Positions 35,443 through 44,438 of a stretch of 64,000 bases of DNA are shown in pieces (the stretch's first letter is position 1; each line of letters opens with the position of its first letter). The position numbers were made by a program, and so were the translations under genes. This stretch comes from UTCFX2 sp963788305. Its GTDB lineage: Bacteria; Chloroflexota; Anaerolineae; Anaerolineales; UBA4823. The notes under the pieces were generated by a model. That model had not been told where the DNA came from, made no database searches, and worked only from the letters and a program-made list of their open reading frames with translations. Location: contig CAWBGK010000011.1 in assembly GCA_963788305.1 (NCBI GenBank), positions 310,001 to 374,000 on the forward strand. The letters run 5' to 3'.

Positions 35443-35570
35443 TGCATGTCCTGGTCCCTCGGCTGACTTCTGGTGGCTGGTATTTGCCAAGAACATTTTT
35501 CTGATCAATTTTACCATTTTAGCTTTAGCTCAATGATCTTTCCAGCAGACCGCTTATCCGACAAAAACGG

Positions 35571-35593
35571 TATAATTTGCTGAGGAGGTGATC
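35571..35593 (+). promoter_or_regulatory. -10 box and consensus ribosome site of the fumarase gene
   Basis: TATAAT at 35571-35576 is followed by AGGAGGTGATC (35583-35593), a near-perfect complement to the 16S rRNA 3' end. The ATG is at 35599. The very short predicted leader and optimal ribosome site suggest strong expression. Confidence 0.55.
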
Positions 35594-35598
35594 TATTT

Positions 35599-37039
35599 AT
35601 GGAATACCGAATTGAACGCGATTCGCTTGGAGAGATACAGGTCCCCAGAAATGCTCTCTACGGTGCGCAAACACAGCGTGCTGTCATCAATTTCCCTATC
35701 TCAGGAATGCGCCCCTGGCGGGCATTTATCTGGTCGATCGCGACGGTCAAACGTGCCGCGGCCGAGGTCAACCGTGACCTCGGCTTGCTGGAAGGGGATC
35801 TGGCGGCTGCCATCGTTCAAGCTGCCCAGGAGGTGATCGACGGGCGATGGGATGACCAATTCGTGGTTGATCCCTTCCAGGCCGGCGCAGGCACCAGCCA
35901 CAATATGAATGCGAACGAAGTCATCGCCAACCGTGCCGCTCAGATTCCTCGGCGGCGCGCCCGGTCAATCTAACATTCATCCCAACGATCACGTGAATAT
36001 GGCTCAATCCACCAACGATGTGATCCCTACCGCCATCCGCCTGGGTGTTCTCTGGAGGTTGGATGAGCTACTCAGCGTTGTGGACGATCTTTCAGGCGGT
36101 TTAGGCAGAAAGGCAGCCGAATTCGATGGAATCGTAAAATCCGGGCGCACCCACCTTCAGGATGCAGTACCCATCCGGATGGGACAGGAATTCTCTGCTT
36201 ACGCGCTGGCTGTCAAACGTGACCGCGACCGCATCAAGCGCTCTGCCGAAGGCTTGCGCCGTCTGGGCATCGGTGGGACTGCAGTTGGCACAGGCCTCAA
36301 TGCTCATCCGGACTATCACCGCAGCATGGTTCAGCGCATTATCGAGCTGACCGGTATTGAATGCTATCCTTCCGAAAATCTGTTTGAGAACATGCAGTCG
36401 ATGGCTGATGCTGCCGATTTTTCTGCTTCTCTGCGCACCCTGGCGATCACATTGACCCGCATCGCCAACGATTTCCGGCTGTTGGCCTCCGGCCCGGCCA
36501 CAGGTCTGGATGAGCTCCACCTGCCTCCCGTCCAACCGGGTTCCAGCATCATGCCGGGTAAAGTCAATCCTGTCCTGGCAGAAATGCTGAACATGGCGAT
36601 GTTCCACATCCAGGGTTGCGATCTGACCATCTCTCTCGCTGCCCAGGCCGGCCAGCTCGAACTTAATGTGATGATGCCCATTATCGCACACAACCTGTTC
36701 GAATCGATGCAGGTGATGATCGGCGCTGTCCGCGCCTTTACAGAAAAGTGCGTCCTCGGCTTGCAGGCTCACCAGGCGAAAGCAGAAAGCTGGTTAGAGA
36801 AAAATGCCATAATCGTCACGGCGTTAAATCCTTTGATCGGTTATACCGCCGGAGCAGACCTGGTCAAAGAAAGCCTGGCTAGCGGACAAACGCTGCGCCA
36901 GGTCGCACTGATAAATGCAGCCGCCGGCAAACTCAACCACCTGTCAGAAAACCGCACAGTCGCCCCTGCCGAGATCGAGCAGGCTCTGGCTGATATGCGC
37001 CGGTTAACTGAAAGTGGCATCAACTGGGGAGACATCTGA
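35599..37039 (+). CDS. fumC: Class II fumarate hydratase (one frameshift)
   Basis: A fumarase/aspartase superfamily enzyme, fumarate to malate in the citric acid cycle. The N-terminal frame has RIERDSLGEIQVPRNALYGAQTQRAVINFPISG and GAGTSHNMNANEVIANRA. An extra C near 35945 breaks the frame; it continues ILGGAPGQSNIHPNDHVNMAQSTNDVIPTA, then SGRTHLQDAVPIRMGQEF, and the catalytic loop GSSIMPGKVNPV. Family alternatives are aspartate ammonia-lyase; the sequence could be either, and fumarase is favoured by overall resemblance. The corrected length of about 479 residues is normal. Confidence 0.82.
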
Positions 37040-37057
37040 TTCTTTTACAGATACTTT

Positions 37058-37144
37058 ATGGAATTTTTATCCTACTGGCTTTATCATGAACCTGCTTTCA
37101 AGGATGCGTTTCTCGATCGCTTGGACCCACGGTTGAGAGGATAA
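37058..37144 (+). CDS. Possible 28-residue small ORF before the response regulator
   Basis: ATG 37058 begins MEFLSYWLYHEPAFKDAFLDRL and stops at 37142-37144, three bases before the next gene's ATG, so its end overlaps that gene's ribosome site (GAGAGGA). The aromatic-rich, fairly acidic peptide has no known family. It could be a leader peptide coupling translation, or chance. Confidence 0.25.
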   Translation: MEFLSYWLYHEPAFKDAFLDRLDPRLRG

Positions 37145-37147
37145 AAA

Positions 37148-37951
37148 ATGGAACCGGCGCAAATCCTGGTTATTGAAGACGACGATATCGTAGCCCGAAC
37201 AATCGAGCGAAGCCTGCGCGGGGAAGACTTCAGGGTCCTCCTGACAAACAGCGGGGTCGAAGGGCTCAAAGCCGCTCGCCGACGGACCCCGGATCTGGTC
37301 ATCCTGGATATCATCATGCCCGGTATGGACGGCTATACAGTCTGTCGTGAGATGCGCTCGGACCCTCTCCTGGCTGATATCCCCATCTTGTTCTTAACTG
37401 CGAAGATCAAAGATGAGGACAAGATCGCTGGTTTTAACGCTGGAGCCGATGACTATCTCTGTAAACCCTTTAATATCGATGAGCTGATCCTGCGTCTCCG
37501 CGCCATCATCCGCCGGGCACATCGGCGCCCTGGAGGGCATCAGCCGGCGACCGCTGCGGCTGCCGAAGCCGTTGGGAATTCAAGAACCATTCGTCCTCAG
37601 CCCGCCCGCATCGAAACCCGCCTGCTCGCGGAAGACACCTACCGAATATCTGTTGCCGGTTTCATCCTCGACACCCGGACATACGAGCTGATAACACCCG
37701 CGCGCGGCAAAATCCGGCTCACTCCAGTTCAATACGAGCTGCTTCACCACCTGATGCGTCATCCGGGAGAAATATTCTCTCCGAGCCGTTTGCTTGATGA
37801 AGTATGGGATTATCCCTCTGATACGGGTAGCCCGGACCTTGTACGCGTTCATATAAAAAACTTGCGCGAGCGGATCGAAGAAGACCCGCACACACCTCGT
37901 TTTATCCAAACTGTCCCAGGATATGGGTACACCATCAGCTCTGCAAGTTGA
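37148..37951 (+). CDS. OmpR/PhoB-type response regulator
   Basis: A 267-residue two-domain regulator. The receiver has EDDD, phosphorylated Asp54 in LVILDIIMPGMDGY, FLTAK and YLCKPF with the switch Lys. A flexible Ala/Pro-rich linker (residues about 128-160) leads to a winged-helix effector, IRLTPVQYELLHHLMRHPGEIFSPSRLLDEVW, VRVHIKNLRERIEEDPHTPRFIQTVPGYGY. It should bind DNA when phosphorylated. No partner sensor kinase is adjacent, so it is an orphan here. GAGAGGA precedes the ATG. Confidence 0.93.
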   Translation: MEPAQILVIEDDDIVARTIERSLRGEDFRVLLTNSGVEGLKAARRRTPDLVILDIIMPGMDGYTVCREMRSDPLLADIPILFLTAKIKDEDKIAGFNAGADDYLCKPFNIDELILRLRAIIRRAHRRPGGHQPATAAAAEAVGNSRTIRPQPARIETRLLAEDTYRISVAGFILDTRTYELITPARGKIRLTPVQYELLHHLMRHPGEIFSPSRLLDEVWDYPSDTGSPDLVRVHIKNLRERIEEDPHTPRFIQTVPGYGYTISSAS

Positions 37952-38096
37952 ATATCGAATTTACTGGTACTTTACACTGGTTTCACAGCGGCTTTATTAA
38001 AACCCCTCATTACGTGTGTTAAATTGATGAACGAATCTTTTTGATGAGCCCATCCTGATTTGGCGCGCTGTCTCAATTATTGCCGGTGGGAAGGAA

Positions 38097-38642
38097 ATGG
38101 ACCAGGAAAATCACAATTCCCTTTTTGTCTTGCTTGTGCAAGAGTTCCGACTCTGGCAGGATTTAGCGCGCCTTGCCCGCCAGGAGCGGCAGGCCCTGTA
38201 TGATTGTAACGCCTCCCTTCTGGCTGCGCTGTTCATATCAAAGGAACCATTGATGGAATTGCTTGTCTCATGTCAGCAGAAACGTCATGCCTTGCTCTTC
38301 TCCAGCGAGCCGCCTAACAACATTAGGCTCGCTGATCGCATGCCGACTCCGCGCCAGATTCCTTGTGATGGATTGAACGAAGTTGAGGCAAACCTGGTGC
38401 TTCGCCTGACTGGAGGCATTCAGACTCTCGTCGAACAGATCAGCGAGCTGGCACTGGGCAATTACGCCCTTGCGGATTGTGCGCTGAAACGCCTTTGGGG
38501 AATCCAATCCTGGTTGGATCGAGACCTGCAAATCAACCTGCCAGATCTGCTCGCTTTCACCCTTACTGAGAAAGAAGCGCTCCAAAAAAATTCATCCGCT
38601 CCATTTTCGGTCATCCTCGCGCCATCACCAGCGCAGGTTTGA
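38097..38642 (+). CDS. Uncharacterised helical protein
   Basis: A 181-residue protein, largely helical, without membrane segments or recognised motifs: FVLLVQEFRLWQDLARLARQERQALYDCNASLLAALFISKEPLMELL. The heptad-like N-terminal helix and the word-like SKEPLMELL are vaguely reminiscent of FlgN-type flagellar chaperones, but no flagellar genes are in the window and I do not assign this. It is a good open frame with coding-like composition, lying between the response regulator and the tRNA operon. Confidence 0.55.
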   Translation: MDQENHNSLFVLLVQEFRLWQDLARLARQERQALYDCNASLLAALFISKEPLMELLVSCQQKRHALLFSSEPPNNIRLADRMPTPRQIPCDGLNEVEANLVLRLTGGIQTLVEQISELALGNYALADCALKRLWGIQSWLDRDLQINLPDLLAFTLTEKEALQKNSSAPFSVILAPSPAQV

Positions 38643-38704
38643 AGCCTTTTCAATAAAAAACCTCAGGAAGTGTGTTCCTGAGGTCCAGAAAAAGTTCTTT
38701 CTAG

Positions 38705-38775
38705 AGGCGACGACGGGATTTGAACCCGTGGTCAGGGTTTTGCAGACCCTTGCCTTACCACTTGGCCACGTCGCC
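38705..38775 (-). tRNA. tRNA-Cys (anticodon GCA)
   Basis: Acceptor GGCGACG/CGTCGCC, anticodon stem AGGGT/ACCCT with loop CTGCAAA (anticodon GCA), T-arm ACGGG/CCCGT, and discriminator U73, the tRNA-Cys identity element. Last gene of a three-tRNA unit. CCA is not encoded. Confidence 0.93.
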
Positions 38776-38789
38776 GTGTGAATAAAAAG

Positions 38790-38862
38790 AGCGGGCAACG
38801 GGACTCGAACCCGTGACCTTCTCCTTGGCAAGGAGGTGTTCTACCAACTGAACTATGCCCGC
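38790..38862 (-). tRNA. tRNA-Gly (anticodon GCC)
   Basis: Acceptor GCGGGCA/TGCCCGC, anticodon loop TTGCCAA (anticodon GCC), T-arm ACGGG/CCCGT with loop TTCGAGT, and discriminator U73. It is the middle gene of the Phe-Gly-Cys unit. Confidence 0.93.
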
Positions 38863-38893
38863 AGTCGGCCAGTTTCGCAGTCAAGGCCGAGAA

Positions 38894-38966
38894 TGCCGAG
38901 AGCCAGAATCGGACTGGCGACACCATGATTTTCAGTCATGTGCTCTACCAACTGAGCTATCTCGGC
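38894..38966 (-). tRNA. tRNA-Phe (anticodon GAA)
   Basis: Acceptor GCCGAGA/TCTCGGC, D-arm GCTC/GAGC, anticodon stem CATGA/TCATG with loop CTGAAAA (anticodon GAA), T-arm GCCAG/CTGGC and discriminator A. The T-loop reads TCCGATT rather than TTCGATT, a small deviation. First gene of the unit, 34 bases from the promoter. Confidence 0.92.
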
Positions 38967-38999
38967 CTATATTGAAGTACCCTGTTAAAGAGCCCGGAT

Positions 39000-39028
39000 A
39001 TTTTACTCATTAGTCGAGTGCTTGTCAA
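39000..39028 (-). promoter_or_regulatory. Strong promoter of the Phe-Gly-Cys tRNA operon
   Basis: On the minus strand TTGACA (39028-39023, perfect) and TAAAAT (39005-39000) are spaced 17 bases. A start near 38993 would lead directly into tRNA-Phe at 38966. This is the best promoter match in the window. Confidence 0.75.
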
Positions 39029-39219
39029 GCGCGTCTGTACGAACGGTTCAGGGGTGAATTAAATGAAATATGCACTCCCCAACGACCATCGCATACTTAC
39101 TGATCTCTTCCGTGATGATGTATAATCAAAAACGCAGCCAGCGCCAGGTTGGCGATCTGACTCGGCATTTTGATCCCAGACTTCCCTCTTGAAAAACCAA
39201 GACGGGACGAGGAGTATGG

Positions 39220-39865
39220 ATGGAAATCACCTGGTATGGCCTCTCGTGCTTCCGATTCAGCGAGCGCGGCCTGGCAAGCGTTGTCACTGATCCTTACGAC
39301 CATCAAGTTACCGGTTACGAATCACTCGAAACTCAAAGCTGATATCGTCACGATCAGCCACGACGCGCCAGGACACAACTACGTCAATATCGTCAAGGGC
39401 AAGACCCATGTGCTAACCGGACCGGGTGAATATGAAATTGGCGGCGTATTCATCACGGGTGTGCAAACGAACGGTACCAAGCGATCATCCGATGAGCCGC
39501 GAAACACCCTGTATGTTTTCGATTATGAAGGCCTGACCGTCGCCCACCTTGGAGATCTGCGCCGCGTCCCCAGCCAAACCGAAATCGAAGCCCTGGGCAA
39601 TGTCCATATTGCGTTGGTGCCTGTTGGCGGCGGGGGAGGCCTGTCAGCAGCCAAGGCTGTCGAAGTCGTCAGCCAACTGGAACCCGGGATAGTCATCCCG
39701 ATGCACTACAACATCCCTGGCAGCAACCTCAAGTTGGGTCCGGTCACAAAATTCTTGAAAGAGATGGGGATCGCTAACGTCGAATCTCAGCCATCCTTGA
39801 GAATTACCTTGAACGGGATCCCAGACGAAACGCGCGTTATTTTGTTAGATTACACACGGTCCTAA
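39220..39865 (+). CDS. MBL-fold metal-dependent hydrolase-like protein (N-terminal frameshift)
   Basis: ATG 39220 starts MEITWYGLSCFRFSERGLASVVTDPYD, the usual start of UlaG-like metallo-beta-lactamase-fold proteins. A shift near 39335 leads to LKADIVTISHDAPGHNY, then GPGEYEIGGVFITGVQT, VAHLGDL, and VIPMHYNIPG. The metal loop that is HxHxDH in active enzymes is here SHDAPGHN, so only part of the usual site (His, Asp, His) is recognisable. A GAGGAG ribosome site precedes the start. Function beyond hydrolase-like is unknown. Confidence 0.75.
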
Positions 39866-39889
39866 AGTCGTTCAGCAGGAGCAACCAAC

Positions 39890-40192
39890 GTGGCAGTAAA
39901 AATCTTGATGACATGGGATATCTTGACCGGCCGTGAACAAGAATACTTTGAATTTGTTGTCCGGGATTTTATCCCTGGCATCCAGCACATGGGGATGGAA
40001 CCCAGCGATGCCTGGTTTACCATGTATGGACCACAACCTCAAATCCTCGTTTCTGCCCAGATGCCCACTGTGAGCTCCCTGCAAAAAACACTCAATACAT
40101 CCGAATGGAAGGATCTTACCGGCCGCCTGTTGGATTATGTCGAGAATTTTACCTACAAAATTGTGCCGGCGCGCAGCGGTTTTCAAATGTGA
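39890..40192 (+). CDS. Small uncharacterised protein, possible dimeric alpha-beta barrel
   Basis: A 100-residue protein (AVKILMTWDILTGREQEYFEFV) with alternating beta and alpha character of ferredoxin-like dimeric barrels, unassigned to any family. It is preceded by CAGGAGCAACC, and its stop overlaps the mutY start (ATGTGA), so the two are translationally coupled. Start could be GTG 39890 as used here. Confidence 0.6.
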   Translation: MAVKILMTWDILTGREQEYFEFVVRDFIPGIQHMGMEPSDAWFTMYGPQPQILVSAQMPTVSSLQKTLNTSEWKDLTGRLLDYVENFTYKIVPARSGFQM

Positions 40193-41268
40193 ACCACCCC
40201 AAACTCTCTCAGACCTTACTCGATTGGTATTCCCAGAACGCCCGTGATCTACCCTGGAGGAGAGACTCCGGTCCTTATGCAGTATGGATCTCGGAGATCA
40301 TGCTTCAACAAACTCGAGTTGAGACGGTCATCCCTTATTTCAACCGCTGGATGGAACGCTTTCCCGACGTCTCCAGCCTCGCAGAAGCATCTCAACAGGA
40401 GGTCCTAGCCGTTTGGGAGGGGCTTGGATATTACGGCAGGGCTCGAAACCTGCACCAGGCGGCGCGGATCGTCATGGCAGAATACAACGGCGCCCTTCCC
40501 GCGGACATCTCCAGGTTGAGCAGTCTGCCAGGTATCGGTCGCTATACTTCTGGAGCAATCGCGTCGATCGCGTTCGGCATCGATGCACCTGCCCTGGATG
40601 GAAATATCCGCCGGGTCATGGCTCGGATTTTTGATGTCTCCGAGCCGGCGCGCTCCCCTGCCGGGGAGAAACAGTTGTATAAGCTTGTCGAAGCCCACCT
40701 GCCCCCGGGTAAAGCGGGAAGCTACAATCAGGCTTTGATGGACCTTGGCGCAGTCGTTTGCACGCCGCGAGCCCCTGACTGCCCCAAATGCCCGCTCAGA
40801 ATTTATTGCAAGGCTTTTGCCGGCGGTTTCCAGGCGGAGCGTCCCGTCCGACTCCCCCGTGTTCAGGTCCCCCATCATACTGTCACTGCCGCCGTGATCT
40901 GCTCCAACAGCCAGGTGCTGATCGCTCAGCGTCCAACGGAAGGGCTTCTGGGAGGGCTTTGGGAATTCCCGGGCGGCAAACTCGAACTGGGCGAAAGCCT
41001 TGAAAACTGCCTGGCGCGCGAAATTTGCGAGGAGCTCCAGGTCGAGGTTGAGGTTGCAGACAAGCTTGGAGTATACCAACATGCCTACACCCACTTCAAG
41101 GTTACTGTGCATGCTTTCTTCTGCAGCCTGCGCACTGCCAAAACACCTCTTCCCATCCAGGTCCAGGATCTGACATGGGTTGCCTGCAGTGAGCTTGACG
41201 GTTTTCCCATGGGAAAAATTGACCGCATGATCTCCCGCGACCTGCAGGCGAAGGGGCTGCCATGCTGA
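40189..41268 (+). CDS. mutY: A/G-specific adenine glycosylase with complete Nudix box
   Basis: A 359-residue base-excision enzyme removing adenine opposite 8-oxoguanine. The HhH-GPD domain has catalytic Glu in LQQTRVETVIPYF, the helix-hairpin-helix LPGIGRYTSGAIASIAF, and catalytic Asp in ALDGNIRR. The iron-sulfur loop C-x6-C-x2-C-x5-C is intact (CTPRAPDCPKCPLRIYC). The C-terminal domain carries a full Nudix box (GKLELGESLENCLAREICEE), usually degenerate in MutY, so it may add hydrolase activity. GTG 40189 overlaps the preceding stop; the longer frame from 40105 runs through the upstream gene and is rejected. The end overlaps the dipeptidase gene by seven bases. Confidence 0.93.
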   Translation: MNHPKLSQTLLDWYSQNARDLPWRRDSGPYAVWISEIMLQQTRVETVIPYFNRWMERFPDVSSLAEASQQEVLAVWEGLGYYGRARNLHQAARIVMAEYNGALPADISRLSSLPGIGRYTSGAIASIAFGIDAPALDGNIRRVMARIFDVSEPARSPAGEKQLYKLVEAHLPPGKAGSYNQALMDLGAVVCTPRAPDCPKCPLRIYCKAFAGGFQAERPVRLPRVQVPHHTVTAAVICSNSQVLIAQRPTEGLLGGLWEFPGGKLELGESLENCLAREICEELQVEVEVADKLGVYQHAYTHFKVTVHAFFCSLRTAKTPLPIQVQDLTWVACSELDGFPMGKIDRMISRDLQAKGLPC

Positions 41269-42368
41269 TCGTGGACTCCCACGAAGATCTGGCATGGAAT
41301 ATGCTGACCTTTGGGCGAGACTACACTCTATCGTCCGCCGAGATCCGACGCCTCGAGCAGGGGACACCAATTCCGACTTACAACGATGAGGCGATGCTCG
41401 GATACGATGATTTCCAGCTCGGGCACGTCGCCCTCGTATTTGCATCTCTTTTCGCCACACCGGTTCGCTGGCGAACTGGCGCCTGGGAATCGATCTGTTT
41501 TTCGGATTCCCGCCAGGCGAGCCAGCTTTATCGCCAGCAGTTAGAAGTTTATCAGCGATTGACAGATGAGCATTACGAAAAGTTCCGCTTGATTCGGCAC
41601 TGCTCTGAGATGGATGACCTGTTCTGCTCATGGGAAGTCTTGCCTGAGTTTGACGAAAATACAGGAGCGCTGCGCGAATCAAAACCAGTCGGTTTGATCG
41701 TCTCGATGGAAAACGCTGAAGCCGTGCGCGATCCAGGCGAATTGGATGAATGGTGGGAGCGCGGATTGCGCCTGATCGGCCCTGCCTGGGCATCCAACCG
41801 TTTTTGCGGTGGGACTAATGAACCTGGACCCCTCACCAGCGAGGGTTACACACTGCTCGAAAGAATGTCCGAGCTTGGATTCGGGTTGGATCTCACCCAC
41901 ATGGATGAAAAAGCCGCTTTGCAGGCGCTTGATTCTTATGCAGGTGTGTTATTTGCATCCCACAGCAATGCGCAAGCCCTTCTTAAAAACGATGAAACCA
42001 ACCGTCATCTGTCCGACCAGGTAATCCACGGGATCCTGGAAAGAAACGGCGTGATAGGGGTGAATCCTTATAACGCCTTTCTAAAAGCCGGCTGGAAAAA
42101 GGGCGACCGGCGCCAGGAAGTCCTTATCGATCACTTGATCGATCAAATCGATTATCTCTGCCAGATGGCTGGCAATTCCAGTCACGTCGGCATCGGCACT
42201 GATTTTGACGGCGGATTCGGACTGCAATCTGCTCCAACCGGTATTGACACGATCGCTGACCTCCAAAAGCTCGTCCCCTTGCTCGTCGAAAGAGGGTATT
42301 CCACCCAAGACTGTGCTGCGATCCTGGGTGAAAACTGGCTGTCAATGTTGCGAAAAGTGCTACCATAA
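41262..42368 (+). CDS. Membrane dipeptidase family (peptidase M19) enzyme
   Basis: A 368-residue zinc dipeptidase of the renal-dipeptidase/M19 family. Metal ligands: HxD in IVDSHEDLAWNML, Glu in MENAEAV, His in LDLTHMDEKA and FASHSNAQAL, followed by GIGTDFDGGFGL near the C-terminus. There is no signal peptide, so a cytoplasmic role is likely, on dipeptides or related compounds. It is coupled to mutY by overlap. Members also hydrolyse beta-lactam-like substrates, so the natural substrate remains open. Confidence 0.9.
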   Translation: MLIVDSHEDLAWNMLTFGRDYTLSSAEIRRLEQGTPIPTYNDEAMLGYDDFQLGHVALVFASLFATPVRWRTGAWESICFSDSRQASQLYRQQLEVYQRLTDEHYEKFRLIRHCSEMDDLFCSWEVLPEFDENTGALRESKPVGLIVSMENAEAVRDPGELDEWWERGLRLIGPAWASNRFCGGTNEPGPLTSEGYTLLERMSELGFGLDLTHMDEKAALQALDSYAGVLFASHSNAQALLKNDETNRHLSDQVIHGILERNGVIGVNPYNAFLKAGWKKGDRRQEVLIDHLIDQIDYLCQMAGNSSHVGIGTDFDGGFGLQSAPTGIDTIADLQKLVPLLVERGYSTQDCAAILGENWLSMLRKVLP

Positions 42369-42373
42369 TACTT

Positions 42374-42853
42374 ATGAACGAATCCAATGATCGAAAAGCC
42401 TCCGATAATTTCCGTATCCGCGTGGGATTGGTATTGACCATCTCCGGATTGTTGGTGTTTACCCTTGGAGTTCAGCCTTCCCTTTTTGCCCTTGACCGCA
42501 GTCCTGTCGTCGGCTTTGTTCAGATTGCCGTATTTCTGGTCGGCTTGGGGATGATCTGCCTGGGTGGTTATACGGCGCTTAATGCGCTCTGGGACAGCCG
42601 GGATAAGACCATCTTAGCAGATATCGGGTACCGTCTGATCGCCACCGGATACGTGTTTGCGGTCGTCAGCGGTATGGCCGATGTATTCGGATTCGGCAGC
42701 CAGCCTTCCCCCTTTGTCCCATTCTTTGGCCCTTATCAGGCTTCCGGCGTCATTTTCGGGCAGATCATGATTATCGGCGGTTTCCTGCTGATGATTCCGC
42801 GTTCAGGCGAAAAAAAGCTCTCCGAGGATGAGACGCCAGACACCCCTGTTTAA
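42374..42853 (+). CDS. Four-helix membrane protein of unknown function
   Basis: A 159-residue protein with four hydrophobic helices (GLVLTISGLLVFTLGV, VGFVQIAVFLVGLGMICLGG, IATGYVFAVVSGMADVFGF, ASGVIFGQIMIIGGFLLMI) and charged tails at both ends. It starts five bases after the dipeptidase stop, so probably the same transcript. No family recognised. Confidence 0.65.
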   Translation: MNESNDRKASDNFRIRVGLVLTISGLLVFTLGVQPSLFALDRSPVVGFVQIAVFLVGLGMICLGGYTALNALWDSRDKTILADIGYRLIATGYVFAVVSGMADVFGFGSQPSPFVPFFGPYQASGVIFGQIMIIGGFLLMIPRSGEKKLSEDETPDTPV

Positions 42854-42901
42854 ATAGGTTCGTTATTCATATCTTTCTCTGGATGCCTGAGCGAGAAAGT
42901 T

Positions 42902-44248
42902 CTATTTACGCTCTATTACAGCAAGCATTTCCTCATTCGTCGATAGCTTAAGTTCTTGGATGCTTAACTGCCTGGCTTCAGCCTGTTCCACAAGCTCCAG
43001 CTTCTTGACGTCTTCCATCGATACGATGCGTTTCCCAGACGCCATCAGCACCTGCTCCAGATGCGAGAAGAGCCGTTCATTGCTAATTCGGGGCTGTGCA
43101 GTTCGCAGGTACTGCAGCACAGCTTGAGCGCCATCCTCTCCGTCTTTACGCGCCACGCCTACCAACCCGCTGCTAGCCTCACGCGACCAACCTGCCATAA
43201 AGACCCCTTCTATGGGTTGATTGGTCTGCGGATCAAACGCCTCATAGGAAATTCCGTTCACCGCATAGCGCGGGTCAGGATTTTTGACGAATTCATTCCA
43301 CTGCACTGGCAGGCCGAAGTCTTCATCGACTCTGTCGCCGATGCAGAAAACAACGCTGTCCACATCAATGATTCGCCTGGTTTCCAGGCTGCGCGCCTTT
43401 GTGTCCCCATCCTTCAGGACAAGATATGTATCTTCCACTTCCAGACCAGTAACCCAACCGGCGTCGTCACCCATCAATTTCGTCGGCGATGCCAGAAAAT
43501 CAAAGTGGAAGCGGGTCTTCGAGACAGGCGGTAGGGCTTTTGGCATTGCCGAGAGGAGATTTTTTCTGGCAGCCTCAACATCTTGTCCAATCTCCTCCAT
43601 CCGGGATCTTATTCGTTCCATTTCTGCGTCCAACGCCTCCAGATCCAGGTTGCTGATGACATATTCCATTTCCTGTCTGGTAAATTTCACTTCTGCGGGA
43701 CCGCGCCGGGCAACGAGGACGACATCATCCACCTTCAGGTCCCGGATCACCCAATGGGCGATATCCATACTCACGTTACCTACCCCTATGATCGCCACCT
43801 TTCCGCGAACTCGAAATTCGCGCGTGCTGTAAGGTGGGAGTTTATTATAGTGATAGACAAGGTCTTTGGCGTGATAAACCCCTTTCATGTCCTCGCCAGG
43901 AAGCCCCAGCCACTTTGTGCCCTGCGCACCAGCTGTTACAAGCAGCGCCCCAAAACCGATCTCTTTAAGCTCATCAAGACTCAGATCACCATTTTCCCCA
44001 ATTGTGAGATTGCCGCAGTAGTGAATTCCGGGCAGATCTAAGATCTGGCGGAACTGCCTTCTCAGACCTTCTTTCATCTTATATTTATCGTAATAAATTC
44101 CATATTCCGCCAGCCCACCTGGCTTGACATCTCGGTTAAACAAGACAACCTGAACTCCTTCGAGTGCCAGCTGCCTGGATGCAAATATCCCAGCAGGGCC
44201 TGCACCAATCACAGCCACCACAAAATCGTTTTGTTTTTGATCACCCAT
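42902..44248 (-). CDS. FAD-dependent NADPH oxidoreductase, ferredoxin-NADP reductase/GltD-like
   Basis: A 448-residue flavoprotein. FAD-binding VIGAGPAGIFASRQLALEG, then RDVKPGGLAEYGIYYDKYKMKEGL (as in adrenodoxin reductase and small glutamate synthase subunits), TAGAQGTKWLGLPGED, the NADPH loop IIGVGNVSMDIAHWVI with VLVARRGPAEVKFT, and the second FAD region EGVFMAGWSREASSGLVGVARKDGEDGA. ATG 44248 follows GGAGGGG and gives a proper start before the Rossmann fold; the longer frame from 44356 is not homologous. It likely moves electrons between NADPH and ferredoxin. Confidence 0.85.
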   Translation of the reverse strand: MGDQKQNDFVVAVIGAGPAGIFASRQLALEGVQVVLFNRDVKPGGLAEYGIYYDKYKMKEGLRRQFRQILDLPGIHYCGNLTIGENGDLSLDELKEIGFGALLVTAGAQGTKWLGLPGEDMKGVYHAKDLVYHYNKLPPYSTREFRVRGKVAIIGVGNVSMDIAHWVIRDLKVDDVVLVARRGPAEVKFTRQEMEYVISNLDLEALDAEMERIRSRMEEIGQDVEAARKNLLSAMPKALPPVSKTRFHFDFLASPTKLMGDDAGWVTGLEVEDTYLVLKDGDTKARSLETRRIIDVDSVVFCIGDRVDEDFGLPVQWNEFVKNPDPRYAVNGISYEAFDPQTNQPIEGVFMAGWSREASSGLVGVARKDGEDGAQAVLQYLRTAQPRISNERLFSHLEQVLMASGKRIVSMEDVKKLELVEQAEARQLSIQELKLSTNEEMLAVIERK

Positions 44249-44372
44249 CAACCCCTCCATGCAATGGAAAATTCTTTTCAAAGCCTGGTTTATCAGCCGA
44301 GATTTAGAATTCATTATAGCCATCGGCAGTCGAATCCACAAGCGATTGATATCCATTTTTTATAAGATAAAT

Positions 44373-44397
44373 CGGCCGCCTGAAAGTCAGGCGGCCG
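44373..44397 (-). terminator. GC-rich 11-bp hairpin
   Basis: CGGCCGCCTGA (44373-44383) and TCAGGCGGCCG (44387-44397) form a perfect stem with an AAG loop, flanked on the minus-strand 3' side by a T-rich stretch. It could terminate minus-strand transcription coming from the IS630 remnant, insulating the oxidoreductase gene. Confidence 0.6.
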
Positions 44398-44438
44398 TCT
44401 GAACCATACGTAAGATCTTGATTTAAGCTAGTAGTCTG

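Noticed and set aside
38097..38642. FlgN flagellar chaperone
   Set aside because: Only weak helical resemblance and no flagellar genes nearby.
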